Source of the DNA: a virus
DNA length: 42,607 nt
Strand: one strand, 5' to 3'
Virus record (IMG/VR): IMGVR_UViG_3300015202_000020
Location: 1-42,607 of that record
A program made the position numbers and the translations under genes. Position 1 is the stretch's first letter; every line of letters begins with the position of its first letter. Under the pieces are notes generated by a model that did not search any database, was not told where the DNA came from, and worked only from the letters and a program-made list of their open reading frames with translations. Below are positions 7,381 to 15,270 of this stretch, in pieces.

Positions 7381-7500
7381 CGTAAGGCCGAATCTTCAAA
7401 GCTTAGACTTAAAAGACTGCCTTATCAATTTGTCGGAGCAATCCGGGTCAAGCCAACCAAGGCGCAACTTAGGAACACTCTGCACGTCCGAAGATTTTAA
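7381..7500 (+). other. Untranslated leader with inverted repeats
   Basis: Between the late promoter and the tRNA-Tyr there is no convincing gene. GTAAGGC (7382-7388) pairs with GCCTTAT (7418-7424), and AATCTTC (7391-7397) pairs with GAAGATT (7490-7496). These two pairings cross each other, so they would be alternative folds or a pseudoknot. No tRNA cloverleaf could be drawn here. Confidence 0.4.
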
Positions 7501-7505
7501 CTTAT

Positions 7506-7591
7506 GCGTTGTTGACCGAGTGGTAAGGTGTGCGCCTGTAACCCGCAAGTATGCTAGTTCATCGGTGGTTCAACTCCATTACAACGCACCA
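7506..7591 (+). tRNA. tRNA-Tyr (anticodon GTA), class II
   Basis: Seven-base acceptor GCGTTGT/ACAACGC with encoded ACCA, D arm ACC/GGT with GG in the loop, and anticodon loop CTGTAAC (7536-7542). A 16-base variable region is as expected for tRNA-Tyr. The T arm is GGTGG-TTCAACT-CCATT. There is one mismatch next to the anticodon loop (C7535 with C7543). The encoded CCA end supports a functional gene. It lies in the leader of the late transcript. Confidence 0.85.
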
Positions 7592-7599
7592 AATTCAAT

Positions 7600-7672
7600 T
7601 GCACCGTAGCTCAATCGGTAGAGCTGGGAGTCAAATCCACGTATGCACGTTCGACCCGTGCCGGTACAGCCA
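7600..7672 (+). tRNA. Degenerate tRNA or tRNA-like element
   Basis: The acceptor TGCACCG/CGGTACA has one mismatch and an encoded GCCA end. The D arm GCTC/GAGC has GG in the loop, and the T arm GCACG-TTCGACC-CGTGC is perfect. The middle is only 20 bases, two or three too few for a normal anticodon arm plus variable loop. Two weak foldings give anticodon CAA or TCA, neither with a proper stem. It is therefore a decaying tRNA or a tRNA-like processing signal. Confidence 0.55.
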
Positions 7673-7676
7673 AATT

Positions 7677-7723
7677 TTGCCATTAGTGCGCGGGACTGTA
7701 ATTAGTTACCCGGATAGTGGCAA
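7677..7723 (+). other. Stem-loop following the tRNAs
   Basis: TTGCCAT (7677-7683) pairs with GTGGCAA (7717-7723), and inside it CGGG (7691-7694) pairs with CCCG (7709-7712). It sits directly after two CCA-ending tRNA-type units and before the terminator. It may be a remnant of a third tRNA or a processing hairpin. Confidence 0.4.
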
Positions 7724-7744
7724 TTTCCAACAAAGTGCAATCAG

Positions 7745-7775
7745 GCCGCAACGCTCACAACGTCGCGGCTTTTTT
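7745..7775 (+). terminator. Intrinsic terminator after the tRNA cluster (tR'-like)
   Basis: GCCGC (7745-7749) pairs with GCGGC (7765-7769), extended by ACG/CGT after one mismatch and followed directly by six T. It lies about 390 bases after the consensus promoter, so the basal transcript would be a short RNA containing the tRNA-Tyr. Confidence 0.75.
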
Positions 7776-7784
7776 GCGTTTGCC

Positions 7785-7870
7785 GTCCGGTAGCTTAAGG
7801 TCAAAGCGTGGTTGATGCGTAAAGAAGCATTCAACCCACCATGTGAGTTCGAAACTCACCCGGACAACCT
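7785..7870 (+). ncRNA. tRNA-like structure with a long hairpin in place of the anticodon arm
   Basis: The acceptor GTCCGG/CCGGAC has 6 bp. The D arm GCTT-AAGGTCA-AAGC has the usual GG in the loop, and the T arm GTGAG-TTCGAAA-CTCAC is perfect with a canonical T loop. The central 34 bases fold into an 11-bp hairpin with two single-base bulges and loop GTAAAGAA, much longer than an anticodon arm. The 3' end is AACCT, not a clean CCA. It may be a mimic or processing signal rather than a decoding tRNA. Confidence 0.5.
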
Positions 7871-8017
7871 GCCCACGAACGCGGTGCAGTTAAACAAAGT
7901 GTGAAAGCCGCCATTTAGGGTAGAAGCCTTTCTTAAAATCCGTCTGTATAAACGCTTCAACAGACCTGCAACGCGGTAATGCAGACCTATTCAACAAACT
8001 TCAACTTGGCGGCAAAT
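7871..8017 (+). other. Leader of the late operon with short inverted repeats
   Basis: No gene seen. GTCTGT and ACAGAC form a 6-bp stem with a 12-base loop near 7942-7965, and CTGC/GCAG form a smaller stem near 7967-7985. AACGCGGT occurs twice (near 7878 and 7970). Possible 5' untranslated structure for the first late gene. Confidence 0.35.
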
Positions 8018-8458
8018 ATGACTGTTTTATGCTGGGATAGTAAGACGCTTGCAGCCGATAAACGCGCAAACGATGGTCACTTGCACTTCACGACCACAAA
8101 GATTTTCAAGCATGGTGATTTACTAATTGGCTTCAGCGGCACAATTGCCCTTGGTCATGCAATGCGTGAATGGATTGCGAATGGCTGCAAGGTCGCAGAC
8201 TTCCCGGCAAAGCAGTCAACAGAGGAATTTGCCGAAACTGTGGTGATACGTAAGCAGAAGCGCGGAAAGCCTGTAATCACAATATTTGAACAAGAACCCG
8301 TTCCATACCGTATTGAAAATGAATTCTACGCAAGCGGGTGCGGTCGAGACTTTGCGCTTGCTGCAATGTACCTGGGTAAGTCATCCAAAGAAGCCGTTGA
8401 AATCGCATGTCATTTTTCAAGGGCGTGCGGTAACGGTATAGACACCCTCAGTTTTTAA
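8018..8458 (+). CDS. Proteasome/HslV-like Ntn-hydrolase
   Basis: 146 residues from ATG 8018, chosen because it puts Thr directly after Met (MTVLCWDSKTLAADKRAND), the position of the catalytic threonine in proteasome-beta and HslV proteins once Met is removed. GGCGG lies before it. The fold signature continues with TTTKIFKHGDLLIGFSGT and YASGCGRDFALAAMYLG. Phage proteins of this type are short and lack an identifiable ATPase partner here. It may process capsid or host proteins as the first gene of the late operon. The catalytic role is inferred from family resemblance. Confidence 0.7.
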   Translation: MTVLCWDSKTLAADKRANDGHLHFTTTKIFKHGDLLIGFSGTIALGHAMREWIANGCKVADFPAKQSTEEFAETVVIRKQKRGKPVITIFEQEPVPYRIENEFYASGCGRDFALAAMYLGKSSKEAVEIACHFSRACGNGIDTLSF

Positions 8459-8475
8459 AATCAAAGAACAAACAA

Positions 8476-8510
8476 AGCGCTCTGACGTTGCTTGCAACAC
8501 GTTGCGCTTT
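8476..8510 (+). other. Stem-loop between late genes
   Basis: AAAGCGC and GCGCTTT form a 7-bp stem enclosing a smaller GTTGC/GCAAC hairpin. There is no T run after it, so it is more likely an RNA processing or stability element than a terminator. Confidence 0.4.
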
Positions 8511-8592
8511 CCCTGCACGTCATTGAATTGTCAGTCAGGGTTTTATTTAATATGTTGCCGCCCACTGTTCCCATTCTTGTAAGGGTGAGCCT

Positions 8593-8835
8593 GTGGCGTG
8601 TGTAATTCAAAATAGTGCATATCAGATTAGTCTACAAACACCAAACGGAAACCCGTTTGATATGAGTGCATACATTGGTCAAAATCTTTACACATCCCCA
8701 CTAACCCAAGATGAAATTCGGAAGGTGCTGGATGCTTTACGTGAAGGCAAAGCATGGGCAGATGATTTTACGCCAGACGATGTGTTTCTAAAAATGAACT
8801 CAGCAATCGCAATTTTAAAGGGGAAGATGGAATGA
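8593..8835 (+). CDS. Hypothetical protein upstream of methylase
   Basis: 80 residues. It starts at GTG 8593 after AAGGGTGAGCCT, where AAGGG is a good ribosome site. The ending MNSAIAILKGKME overlaps the methylase start by ATGA, suggesting coupled translation. No domain recognised. Short helical C-terminal half (LTQDEIRKVLDALREGKAW). Confidence 0.62.
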   Translation: MACVIQNSAYQISLQTPNGNPFDMSAYIGQNLYTSPLTQDEIRKVLDALREGKAWADDFTPDDVFLKMNSAIAILKGKME

Positions 8836-9587
8836 AATTAGTAACCGATCATTTTCAGCTAATGCAAGGTGACTGTTTGGAGTTAATGAATCAATTACCG
8901 GATGCCAGCGTTGATATGATCTTGTGCGATCTTCCCTATGGAACTACGGGTTGTAAATGGGATTCAGTTATTCCGTTCGCGCCGCTCTGGTCGGAATATT
9001 GTCGCATCGCCAAGTCGAGCGCGGCAATTGTGCTGACGGCATCGCAGCCGTTCACTAGCGCACTGGTTATGAGCAACCCCTTATGGTTCCGCTATCAATG
9101 GGTTTGGGATAAAAAAATTTCAAGCGGCATGTCATACGCTCGTTTTCAGCCGATGCGACAGCATGAAGATATTTTGGTCTTTTGCCGCCGGGGTAGCCGC
9201 GTTCCATATACCCCCCAAATGATAAAGCGCGAAAAACCAATCAAGGAAGGCGGGAAGAAGAAAAGCGAGAGCGCGCCTATCGCCAACTTTAATAGTATGG
9301 GCGGAAAAATCTATGACATGAAGAATCCGACTACTTTGCTTCAGTTCGACAAGGTGCGGCGCGGCTCAGTGCACCCGACACAGAAGCCAGTCGAACTTAT
9401 GGAATATCTGATCCGCACTTATACCAGCGAAGGCGATGCCGTGCTGGACAACTGCATGGGCAGCGGCACAACAGGCGTCGCCTGTATGAACACAGGTCGC
9501 AAGTTCATAGGAATTGAAATGAACGCTGAATACTTTGAGATCGCCAAAAATCGCATTCATGAATCAATAAAGGACAAAACAAAATGA
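8832..9587 (+). CDS. DNA methyltransferase (N6-adenine/N4-cytosine), second copy
   Basis: 251 residues. Motif IV is DLPYGTTGCKWD near residues 33-44. The later HPTQKPVELMEYLIRTYT is followed by motif I, DNCMGSGTTGVAC, near residues 204-216. Order is beta-type, as in the early methylase at 1640, but the two proteins are not close copies (DLPY against DPPY, different central regions). Its position next to terminase suggests it marks DNA during packaging or late replication. No cognate nuclease is nearby. Confidence 0.87.
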   Translation: MKLVTDHFQLMQGDCLELMNQLPDASVDMILCDLPYGTTGCKWDSVIPFAPLWSEYCRIAKSSAAIVLTASQPFTSALVMSNPLWFRYQWVWDKKISSGMSYARFQPMRQHEDILVFCRRGSRVPYTPQMIKREKPIKEGGKKKSESAPIANFNSMGGKIYDMKNPTTLLQFDKVRRGSVHPTQKPVELMEYLIRTYTSEGDAVLDNCMGSGTTGVACMNTGRKFIGIEMNAEYFEIAKNRIHESIKDKTK

Positions 9588-9655
9588 AACCATTCAACTT
9601 AGAAGCCGCCAAAGCTGGCGCACAGGTGATGACTCGCACACACAGGCCAGCTTGA
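9584..9655 (+). pseudogene. Truncated small reading frame (N-terminus of a phage protein)
   Basis: A 23-codon frame beginning in an ATGA overlap with the methylase stop: MKPFNLEAAKAGAQVMTRTH and a few more residues. The start resembles the N-terminus of a longer phage protein family (KPFNLEAAKAGAPV type), but it stops at once inside a terminator hairpin. It is most likely a remnant. Confidence 0.45.
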
Positions 9656-9673
9656 ACGCTGGCTTTCTCTTTT
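9646..9673 (+). terminator. Intrinsic terminator before the terminase block
   Basis: GCCAGC (9646-9651), loop TTGAAC, GCTGGC (9658-9663), then TTTCTCTTTT. The hairpin overlaps the end of the 23-codon frame. Confidence 0.7.
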
Positions 9674-9686
9674 ATGGAATTCAAAA

Positions 9687-9872
9687 ATGAACGCTATTTA
9701 TTACCGCGATGCAGTAATCCGGGCAACAAATGACCCTGACGGCTTGGTTATGGGTGCACTTGTAAAAATGTGGATGGACTACGACAAGGCTAAAGCCATA
9801 TTGCAACACAAAGGCAATGACTCATGGAAATCGCTAACTGACGCTGTGGCTCAGTGCGAATTTACCGGGTAA
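9687..9872 (+). CDS. Small hypothetical protein before terminase
   Basis: 61 residues, starting at ATG 9687 with a weak GGAA upstream. The sequence (DAVIRATNDPDGLVMGALVK then MWMDYDKAKAILQHKG) looks like a compact helical protein. Not recognised. Position just before the small terminase is typical for small phage genes. Confidence 0.5.
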   Translation: MNAIYYRDAVIRATNDPDGLVMGALVKMWMDYDKAKAILQHKGNDSWKSLTDAVAQCEFTG

Positions 9873-9941
9873 GCACAAACACACATCAATTCGGCATGAG
9901 TGCCAAAACATAAGGGGCGACGATTCGCCAAGGGTTCACAC

Positions 9942-10478
9942 ATGGCGCGTAAAACAAAGTTGACTGATAAGGAATGGCAGGTTATCGGAAACCGAATGGC
10001 AGCAGGTGAATCAGTAAGGGCATTAAGCCGTGAATTCGGCGTTCCAGAATCCACCATCAGAACGCGCCTTTCCGCGCAGTCTAAAACGGTCGCAAACCTA
10101 GTCAATACAATGGTTTCAGCAGAAGTTGCCATAAAACAATTGCCTATTTCCGCGCAGGTTTCCGCGCACAACCTTGCTGCGCAACTTCGATCAATATCAA
10201 TGAGCTTAACAAGCGGTGCTGCAAAGGGCGCAATGCTGTATGACCACTTTCAAACTGTGGCGATCGCCAGGTCGAAAAAGGTGAGTGCTGATGGTGAGCT
10301 TGACGAAGATGCAGTGAAGCAGGTGGCTGGACTAATGCGCGTTGCCAATATAGGCGCTGAGGTTCCAATGCAAATGGTGAAGATAACCAAGGAACTTGCT
10401 GAGGCTGGTATTGATGAGAAAGACGCAAACGCGCCAATCAGCACAATAACTGTCAGGGTTGTTGATGCGAAATCTTGA
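9942..10478 (+). CDS. Terminase small subunit
   Basis: 178 residues. N-terminal helix-turn-helix: MARKTKLTDKEWQVIGNRMA, then ESVRALSREFGVPESTIRTR. The long helical C-terminal part suits oligomerisation and contact with the large subunit. It would recognise the packaging site. ATG 9942 with AAGGG upstream is preferred over GTG 9900. The 3' end overlaps the large subunit by 14 bases, a usual arrangement. Confidence 0.82.
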   Translation: MARKTKLTDKEWQVIGNRMAAGESVRALSREFGVPESTIRTRLSAQSKTVANLVNTMVSAEVAIKQLPISAQVSAHNLAAQLRSISMSLTSGAAKGAMLYDHFQTVAIARSKKVSADGELDEDAVKQVAGLMRVANIGAEVPMQMVKITKELAEAGIDEKDANAPISTITVRVVDAKS

Positions 10479-11745
10479 CATGACTATGACCCGGCCACAG
10501 GCTGATTTCTTTCAATTGCCGCACAAGTTCCCGGCCTTCGTAGCTGGGTTCGGAACCGGCAAGACTGAAACGCTGCTGAACTGTGCATTGCGTGACGCGC
10601 TGGATAATCCCAATGCGCTGATTGCCCTGTATGAACCGACTTATGACCTTGTGCGCTTAATCTTAGCGCCCAGAATTGAGGAAAAACTAAATGATGCTGG
10701 AATACGGTACAAATATAATAAAAGCGAAAATATTATCTACGCTTCGTCGCCCGGCTGTGGTGATTTCGTTATGCGTACTCTTGATAATCCTGCCCGTATC
10801 GTTGGTTACGAGAGTTACAGATCGCACATTGACGAACTGGACACTCTCCCGGAAATTCAGGCGGAACAAGCCTGGCGAAAAATTATTGCAAGAAATCGAC
10901 AACGCCCAAAGGGTCTTTCAAATGTCTTCAATCGCGTAAGCGTATATACAACGCCTGAAGGATTCCGGTTCGTTTATAAGAAGTGGGCGAAGAACCCTAA
11001 ACCGGCTTATGGCATGGTTCAAGCGGCCACGGCTTCAAATCCGTTCCTTCCTGATGACTATATTGATTCACTTCGTGAAGATTACCCGCCCCAGTTGATT
11101 GAAGCCTATTTGAAAGGGCAGTTCGTCAACCTGACCAGCGGCGCTGTTTATCCTGAGTTTTCGCGCACTCTGAACCACACTGGTGATGATTTATTGCCGG
11201 GTGAGCCGCTACACATAGGAATGGACTTTAACGTCAACAACATGGCCGCAATCGTGTTTGTGATTCGCAACGACAGGCCGATTGCTGTTCGTGAACTGGT
11301 AAAGGTTCGTGACACCCCTGATATGGCGCTGAAGATAAAAGAGCGTTTTAAATCTCAGGGGCATTCAATAACCATTTACCCAGATGCCAGCGGCAAAAAC
11401 ACAAGCTCAAAGGCGGCAAGTGAATCTGACCTAACCATCCTGCAAAGCAACGGTTTCACAATTCGCGCTAACTCAGTCAATCCACGCGTCAAAGACCGGG
11501 TGAACGCTGTGAACGCGCTGATTCTTAATGCTGCCGGTGAAAGACGCTTCAAAGTCAACACGAACAATTGCCCGACATTCACGAACTGCCTTGAACAGCA
11601 GCCCTATGACCTCAACGGCGAACCAGACAAAAAAACTGGGCATGACCATGCCAATGATGCCGGGGGCTATCCCTTGGCATTCCTATGGCCTGTGGTCAAG
11701 CCTGTACACGCTCACAGCGCAACAATGCCACACATGAACCGATAA
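10465..11745 (+). CDS. Terminase large subunit
   Basis: 426 residues. The P-loop AGFGTGKT lies at about residues 27-34 and a Walker-B-like SHIDELDTL follows in the ATPase domain. The C-terminal nuclease domain shows HIGMDFNVNNMA, YPDASG and HDHANDAGGYPLAF, supplying the metal-binding acidic residues. It drives DNA into the capsid and cuts it. ATG 10465 has GGG seven bases upstream. ATG 10480 is a possible alternative. Four bases separate it from portal. Confidence 0.92.
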   Translation: MRNLDMTMTRPQADFFQLPHKFPAFVAGFGTGKTETLLNCALRDALDNPNALIALYEPTYDLVRLILAPRIEEKLNDAGIRYKYNKSENIIYASSPGCGDFVMRTLDNPARIVGYESYRSHIDELDTLPEIQAEQAWRKIIARNRQRPKGLSNVFNRVSVYTTPEGFRFVYKKWAKNPKPAYGMVQAATASNPFLPDDYIDSLREDYPPQLIEAYLKGQFVNLTSGAVYPEFSRTLNHTGDDLLPGEPLHIGMDFNVNNMAAIVFVIRNDRPIAVRELVKVRDTPDMALKIKERFKSQGHSITIYPDASGKNTSSKAASESDLTILQSNGFTIRANSVNPRVKDRVNAVNALILNAAGERRFKVNTNNCPTFTNCLEQQPYDLNGEPDKKTGHDHANDAGGYPLAFLWPVVKPVHAHSATMPHMNR

Positions 11746-11748
11746 ACT

Positions 11749-13212
11749 ATGTCAGATTTTAAAGAACTGCAAGCGACATACCCGCAAGACAAAGATTACC
11801 CGGCGCGAATGTTCACCATTGCTTCGCTGACCCGCGTGATTGACGGAACGTTATATGACGAACTTGAATATCCTTTCAGCATGGAAAAAAACGGGGCTGG
11901 TGAATACAACCCGCTGAACAAGCGGCGCCCATCTGCCAAAACCAGACTGTGCCGCACTGTGGTGAATGATTCGGTTTCATTGCTGTTTTCTGAGGGGCAT
12001 TTTCCGAAAGTGAATTGCGCTGACGATAAATCACTTCTGTCACTGCAAACCATCATCAAAGAAGCCAAGCTGAATCAGGTGATGATTGACGCTGCAACCC
12101 GTGGTTCGGTTGGGTCTGTTTGTGTGCTTATGCGGATTTTACGCAACCGGGTGTTCTTTGCTGTGATGGATAGCACCTATTTAACGCCCACGTTCGACCC
12201 GGAAGCACCTGACACGCTGTTGAATGTCACTGAACGATACAAGGCAAGCGGTGCGAACCTGAAGGCCGTGGGCTTCGTTGTCGCTGACGCTGATTTGACC
12301 AAACAGTTTTGGTTCCAGCGCGTGTTTGACGCAAATCAAGAAAAATGGTTCGAGCCACTTTCATTGGAAGATGCCCAAAAAGGCGTTGAGCCAAAGGTGA
12401 ACGCCAAGTTGACCACAACCCACGCGCTGGGCTTCGTTCCTGCTGTGTGGATTAAGAACCTACCAAGCAACGACCCGGTTGACGGTGAACCAACGTTCTC
12501 AACAGATGCGGTTGACGTTCAGATTGAAACTGATTATTTGCTATCGCAAGGTGGGCGCGGGTTGAAATATCAATCTGACCCGACATTGCACATTAAAGAA
12601 CCTGCATTCGGCGGTAACAGCGCGATAGTGAAGGGCGCAGCAAATGCAATCATCACCAGCACCGAAGGTGACGCGAAGCTGTTGGAGATAAACGGCTCTG
12701 CTGCTGGCGCTGTCATGGAATGGGTGCAGGGATTGCGTGAACTTGCCCTTGAAGGCATGGGCGGCAACAAATCCAGCAATGACAAGATTGCTTCAGCCCA
12801 GTCAGGCCGGGCAATGGAACTGATGAATCAAACGCTGATTTGGTTGGCTGACAAATTGCGTATTTCATACGGTGAGGGCGCACTGATTGACCTGCTGAGT
12901 ATGATTGCGAAGGCTTCAATCAAATATTCACTGGTTGATAAAAAAGGGAACGCGCTGGGCAAGTTGAACGACGCTGACTTGTCGCTGTCTTGGCCTAAAT
13001 GGTACGCGCCAACCTTCGCAGATAGTCAAACACAAGCAATAACGCTTGATGTATTGCGGCAATCTGGTTTGATTTCTCAGGAAACAGCGGTAAAAACAAT
13101 TGCACCTTCTTACGACATTGAAAACGTTGAAGAAGAAATTGCTAAGGTTGAACCGCCTCCAAATCTGCCACCTAAGCCCCAATCTGAACCATTAAGTAAT
13201 TCAGACGATTAA
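11749..13212 (+). CDS. Portal protein
   Basis: 487 residues, the usual portal length, placed between terminase and capsid genes. Segments such as PSAKTRLCRTVVNDSVSLLF and DSTYLTPTFDPEAP, and the C-terminal ITLDVLRQSGLISQETAVKT helix region, fit the phage portal family. It forms the dodecameric ring for DNA entry. The gene is followed by its own hairpin terminator and a fresh ribosome site. Confidence 0.85.
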   Translation: MSDFKELQATYPQDKDYPARMFTIASLTRVIDGTLYDELEYPFSMEKNGAGEYNPLNKRRPSAKTRLCRTVVNDSVSLLFSEGHFPKVNCADDKSLLSLQTIIKEAKLNQVMIDAATRGSVGSVCVLMRILRNRVFFAVMDSTYLTPTFDPEAPDTLLNVTERYKASGANLKAVGFVVADADLTKQFWFQRVFDANQEKWFEPLSLEDAQKGVEPKVNAKLTTTHALGFVPAVWIKNLPSNDPVDGEPTFSTDAVDVQIETDYLLSQGGRGLKYQSDPTLHIKEPAFGGNSAIVKGAANAIITSTEGDAKLLEINGSAAGAVMEWVQGLRELALEGMGGNKSSNDKIASAQSGRAMELMNQTLIWLADKLRISYGEGALIDLLSMIAKASIKYSLVDKKGNALGKLNDADLSLSWPKWYAPTFADSQTQAITLDVLRQSGLISQETAVKTIAPSYDIENVEEEIAKVEPPPNLPPKPQSEPLSNSDD

Positions 13213-13236
13213 CGAAGTATAAAAGTTTTTTCAACC

Positions 13237-13259
13237 AAGCCCCTAGATGGGGCTTTTTT
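13237..13259 (+). terminator. Hairpin terminator-linker after portal
   Basis: AAGCCCC, loop TAGAT, GGGGCTT, then T run to 13259, continuing CATTTAAGGA as the ribosome site of the next gene. Confidence 0.8.
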
Positions 13260-13275
13260 CATTTAAGGAACTCTG

Positions 13276-13773
13276 ATGAGTGACGAACAAGTTGTTGCAC
13301 CAAAAATCGAACCGCAAACATTTTCACTGGATTACGTGAAAGAACTGCGGGAAGAAAACAAAGCCCACCGATTAACAAATAGTGAATTGGCGGCAAAGCT
13401 CAAAACAAGCGATGAATCCTTGAATGGGTTGAAAACAGAAAGTGAAGCAAAACTGACGGCAGCGCAAAAAGCATCAAACGAGCGCCTTCTGTTGGCTGAA
13501 TTAAAGGTTGCGGCAAAAGATGCGGGGCTAATTGATTTAGACGCGCTGAAACTGGCTGACCTGACAAAAGTTGTATTGAAAGACGATGGAACTATTGAAG
13601 GCGTTGACACACTTTTCAAAGGTCTAAAAGAAACCAAGCCATATTTATTCGGCGCGGCATCAACAAGCACAGCAAAAGAAGCACCGAAAGCTGATGACCA
13701 GAGGGTTAAAACAGCCAAGGACATGACGAAAGAAGAATACGCGGCAGCTTTAGCGAAAATCAAGAACGGCTAA
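13276..13773 (+). CDS. Capsid scaffold-like protein
   Basis: 165 residues, highly charged, with a long coiled-coil (DYVKELREENKAHRLTNSEL and on to about residue 75) and an Ala/Lys-rich C-terminus (DMTKEEYAAALAKIKNG). Composition, size and location directly before the capsid gene fit a head scaffold protein. No protease domain is visible. Some related phages annotate it only as a minor structural protein. Confidence 0.7.
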   Translation: MSDEQVVAPKIEPQTFSLDYVKELREENKAHRLTNSELAAKLKTSDESLNGLKTESEAKLTAAQKASNERLLLAELKVAAKDAGLIDLDALKLADLTKVVLKDDGTIEGVDTLFKGLKETKPYLFGAASTSTAKEAPKADDQRVKTAKDMTKEEYAAALAKIKNG

Positions 13774-13846
13774 TTAATTTTACTTACCTATCACGGCCAG
13801 ATGCCGAAGTGGGAAACATTCAAAACAAATTTAAGGATTTAACAGC

Positions 13847-15205
13847 ATGGCAATTCAAAATATGCCAGCAGCCATTCAGGCTGCTATTCAAGTAGGTTTC
13901 TTAGAAACCGAGTTTCACACCGGTTTAAATTCCGCAATCGGCTATCGCGCCATTGCTGATCGTGAACCAGTTTCCATCAATGTCGGTGAAACCGTCACCA
14001 AAACACGTACAGGTTTAAAAGCGCCTGTCACCACAGCAATCAATCCAACTGGTAACACCAACCTGGATAACGGTCTTACTCCAACACCGTTTACTATCGA
14101 GCAGTACACGCTCGGTATCAGCATGTTTGGTGACACTATTGATTTGAACGTTGTTACGTCACAAGTCGGTATTGCAAATCAGTTCCTGAAAAACGCATTT
14201 ACTAACGGAATGCAAGCACGTCAATCGCTGGACCGTCTGGCTCGTAATGCGCTGTTTAATGCGTACTTAGGCGGCGCCACTCGCGTTCGTGTAACTCTGG
14301 GCGCACCGGCACTGACAATTTCTGTTGATGACGTGCGCGGCTTCCAAAACGTGTTGGTCAATAGTCAGATGGTTCCTGTGTCTGGTACAAATACCGTTAC
14401 ATTGATCGTTGGTGCGAATAGTTATGTATTGAACGCTGTGGCAATCGACGGCTCTAACGTTTCTACATCACCACTTGGTGTTTCTGGAACGTTGACATTT
14501 ACCTCTAACGTAACCGTTGGTGACGGTACTGCATTGAACACTGTTCAGCATCCAAATGCACCGGCTCTGGTTCGTCCTAACGGCAAATGGACTGGTGGTT
14601 CTGCTACTTCCGCAACAACCGCAACTTCTTCATTGATTGCTGCTGACGTTCTGACCTTGGGCGTAATTGAAGATGCTGTTGCCCAGTTGCGCAACAACAC
14701 CGGTATGCAAGATGAAATGTTCAATCTGTATCTGGATAACGTTTCGATGCGTCAACTGTTCGCTGACCAAGATTTCAAACTGATGTATCAAGGTCAATAT
14801 GGCGCACCAGAAGCCCGTCAAGGCAAAATGTTCCAATTGTTTGGCGTGAACTTCATTCCAACAACTGAAGCGCTTGTTCAAGTTGCCAACGTTCCAGCCG
14901 GTATTAACGTTAAAGTTCGCCGTCCAATTCTTGCAGCTCCTGGCGCTTTGATTGAAGGTGATTTTGCAGGCATGGTTCAAAAAGCCAAAGACATGGGCAG
15001 TATCAATGCTGAAATTCAGATGATTGACAGTGTTGTTCAGGTCGTTCGTGCTCCTATCGACCGCCTGCAACAAATCATTGCTCAATCGTGGTTCTGGATA
15101 GGTGGTTTCGTTGCTCCAACTGACGCGACTGCAAACAGCACAATTATCCCGACCGCTGGCGCTCAGTACCTGAAACGCGCTGTTGTGATTGAACATGCTG
15201 GTTAA
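13847..15205 (+). CDS. Major capsid protein
   Basis: 452 residues, between scaffold and head-tail connectors. The start MAIQNMPAAIQAAIQVGFLE and the C-terminal part (VVQVVRAPIDRLQQIIAQSW, FVAPTDATAN) fit a phage major capsid family. A Thr/Val/Gly-rich insertion at about residues 145-260 probably forms a surface domain. Codon choice is clean and expression is expected to be high. A hairpin follows the stop. Confidence 0.8.
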   Translation: MAIQNMPAAIQAAIQVGFLETEFHTGLNSAIGYRAIADREPVSINVGETVTKTRTGLKAPVTTAINPTGNTNLDNGLTPTPFTIEQYTLGISMFGDTIDLNVVTSQVGIANQFLKNAFTNGMQARQSLDRLARNALFNAYLGGATRVRVTLGAPALTISVDDVRGFQNVLVNSQMVPVSGTNTVTLIVGANSYVLNAVAIDGSNVSTSPLGVSGTLTFTSNVTVGDGTALNTVQHPNAPALVRPNGKWTGGSATSATTATSSLIAADVLTLGVIEDAVAQLRNNTGMQDEMFNLYLDNVSMRQLFADQDFKLMYQGQYGAPEARQGKMFQLFGVNFIPTTEALVQVANVPAGINVKVRRPILAAPGALIEGDFAGMVQKAKDMGSINAEIQMIDSVVQVVRAPIDRLQQIIAQSWFWIGGFVAPTDATANSTIIPTAGAQYLKRAVVIEHAG

Positions 15206-15222
15206 TCAGTGACGTTATGAAT

Positions 15223-15249
15223 AAGGGCGGCTTAATTGTCGCCCTTATT
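15223..15249 (+). terminator. Hairpin after the capsid gene
   Basis: AAGGGCG (15223-15229) pairs with CGCCCTT (15240-15246), then ATTTAATTT. The interrupted T run makes it a weak terminator. Confidence 0.55.
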
Positions 15250-15270
15250 TAATTTACCTTGAAAGAAACC

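Noticed and set aside
7370-7793. Two plus-strand open frames across the tRNA cluster
   Set aside because: They run through the tRNA-Tyr gene and the terminator, have no ribosome sites and look like chance frames.
14630-15196. Long minus-strand open frame within the capsid gene
   Set aside because: It is a shadow of the capsid coding sequence; composition is odd for a protein and there is no ribosome site.
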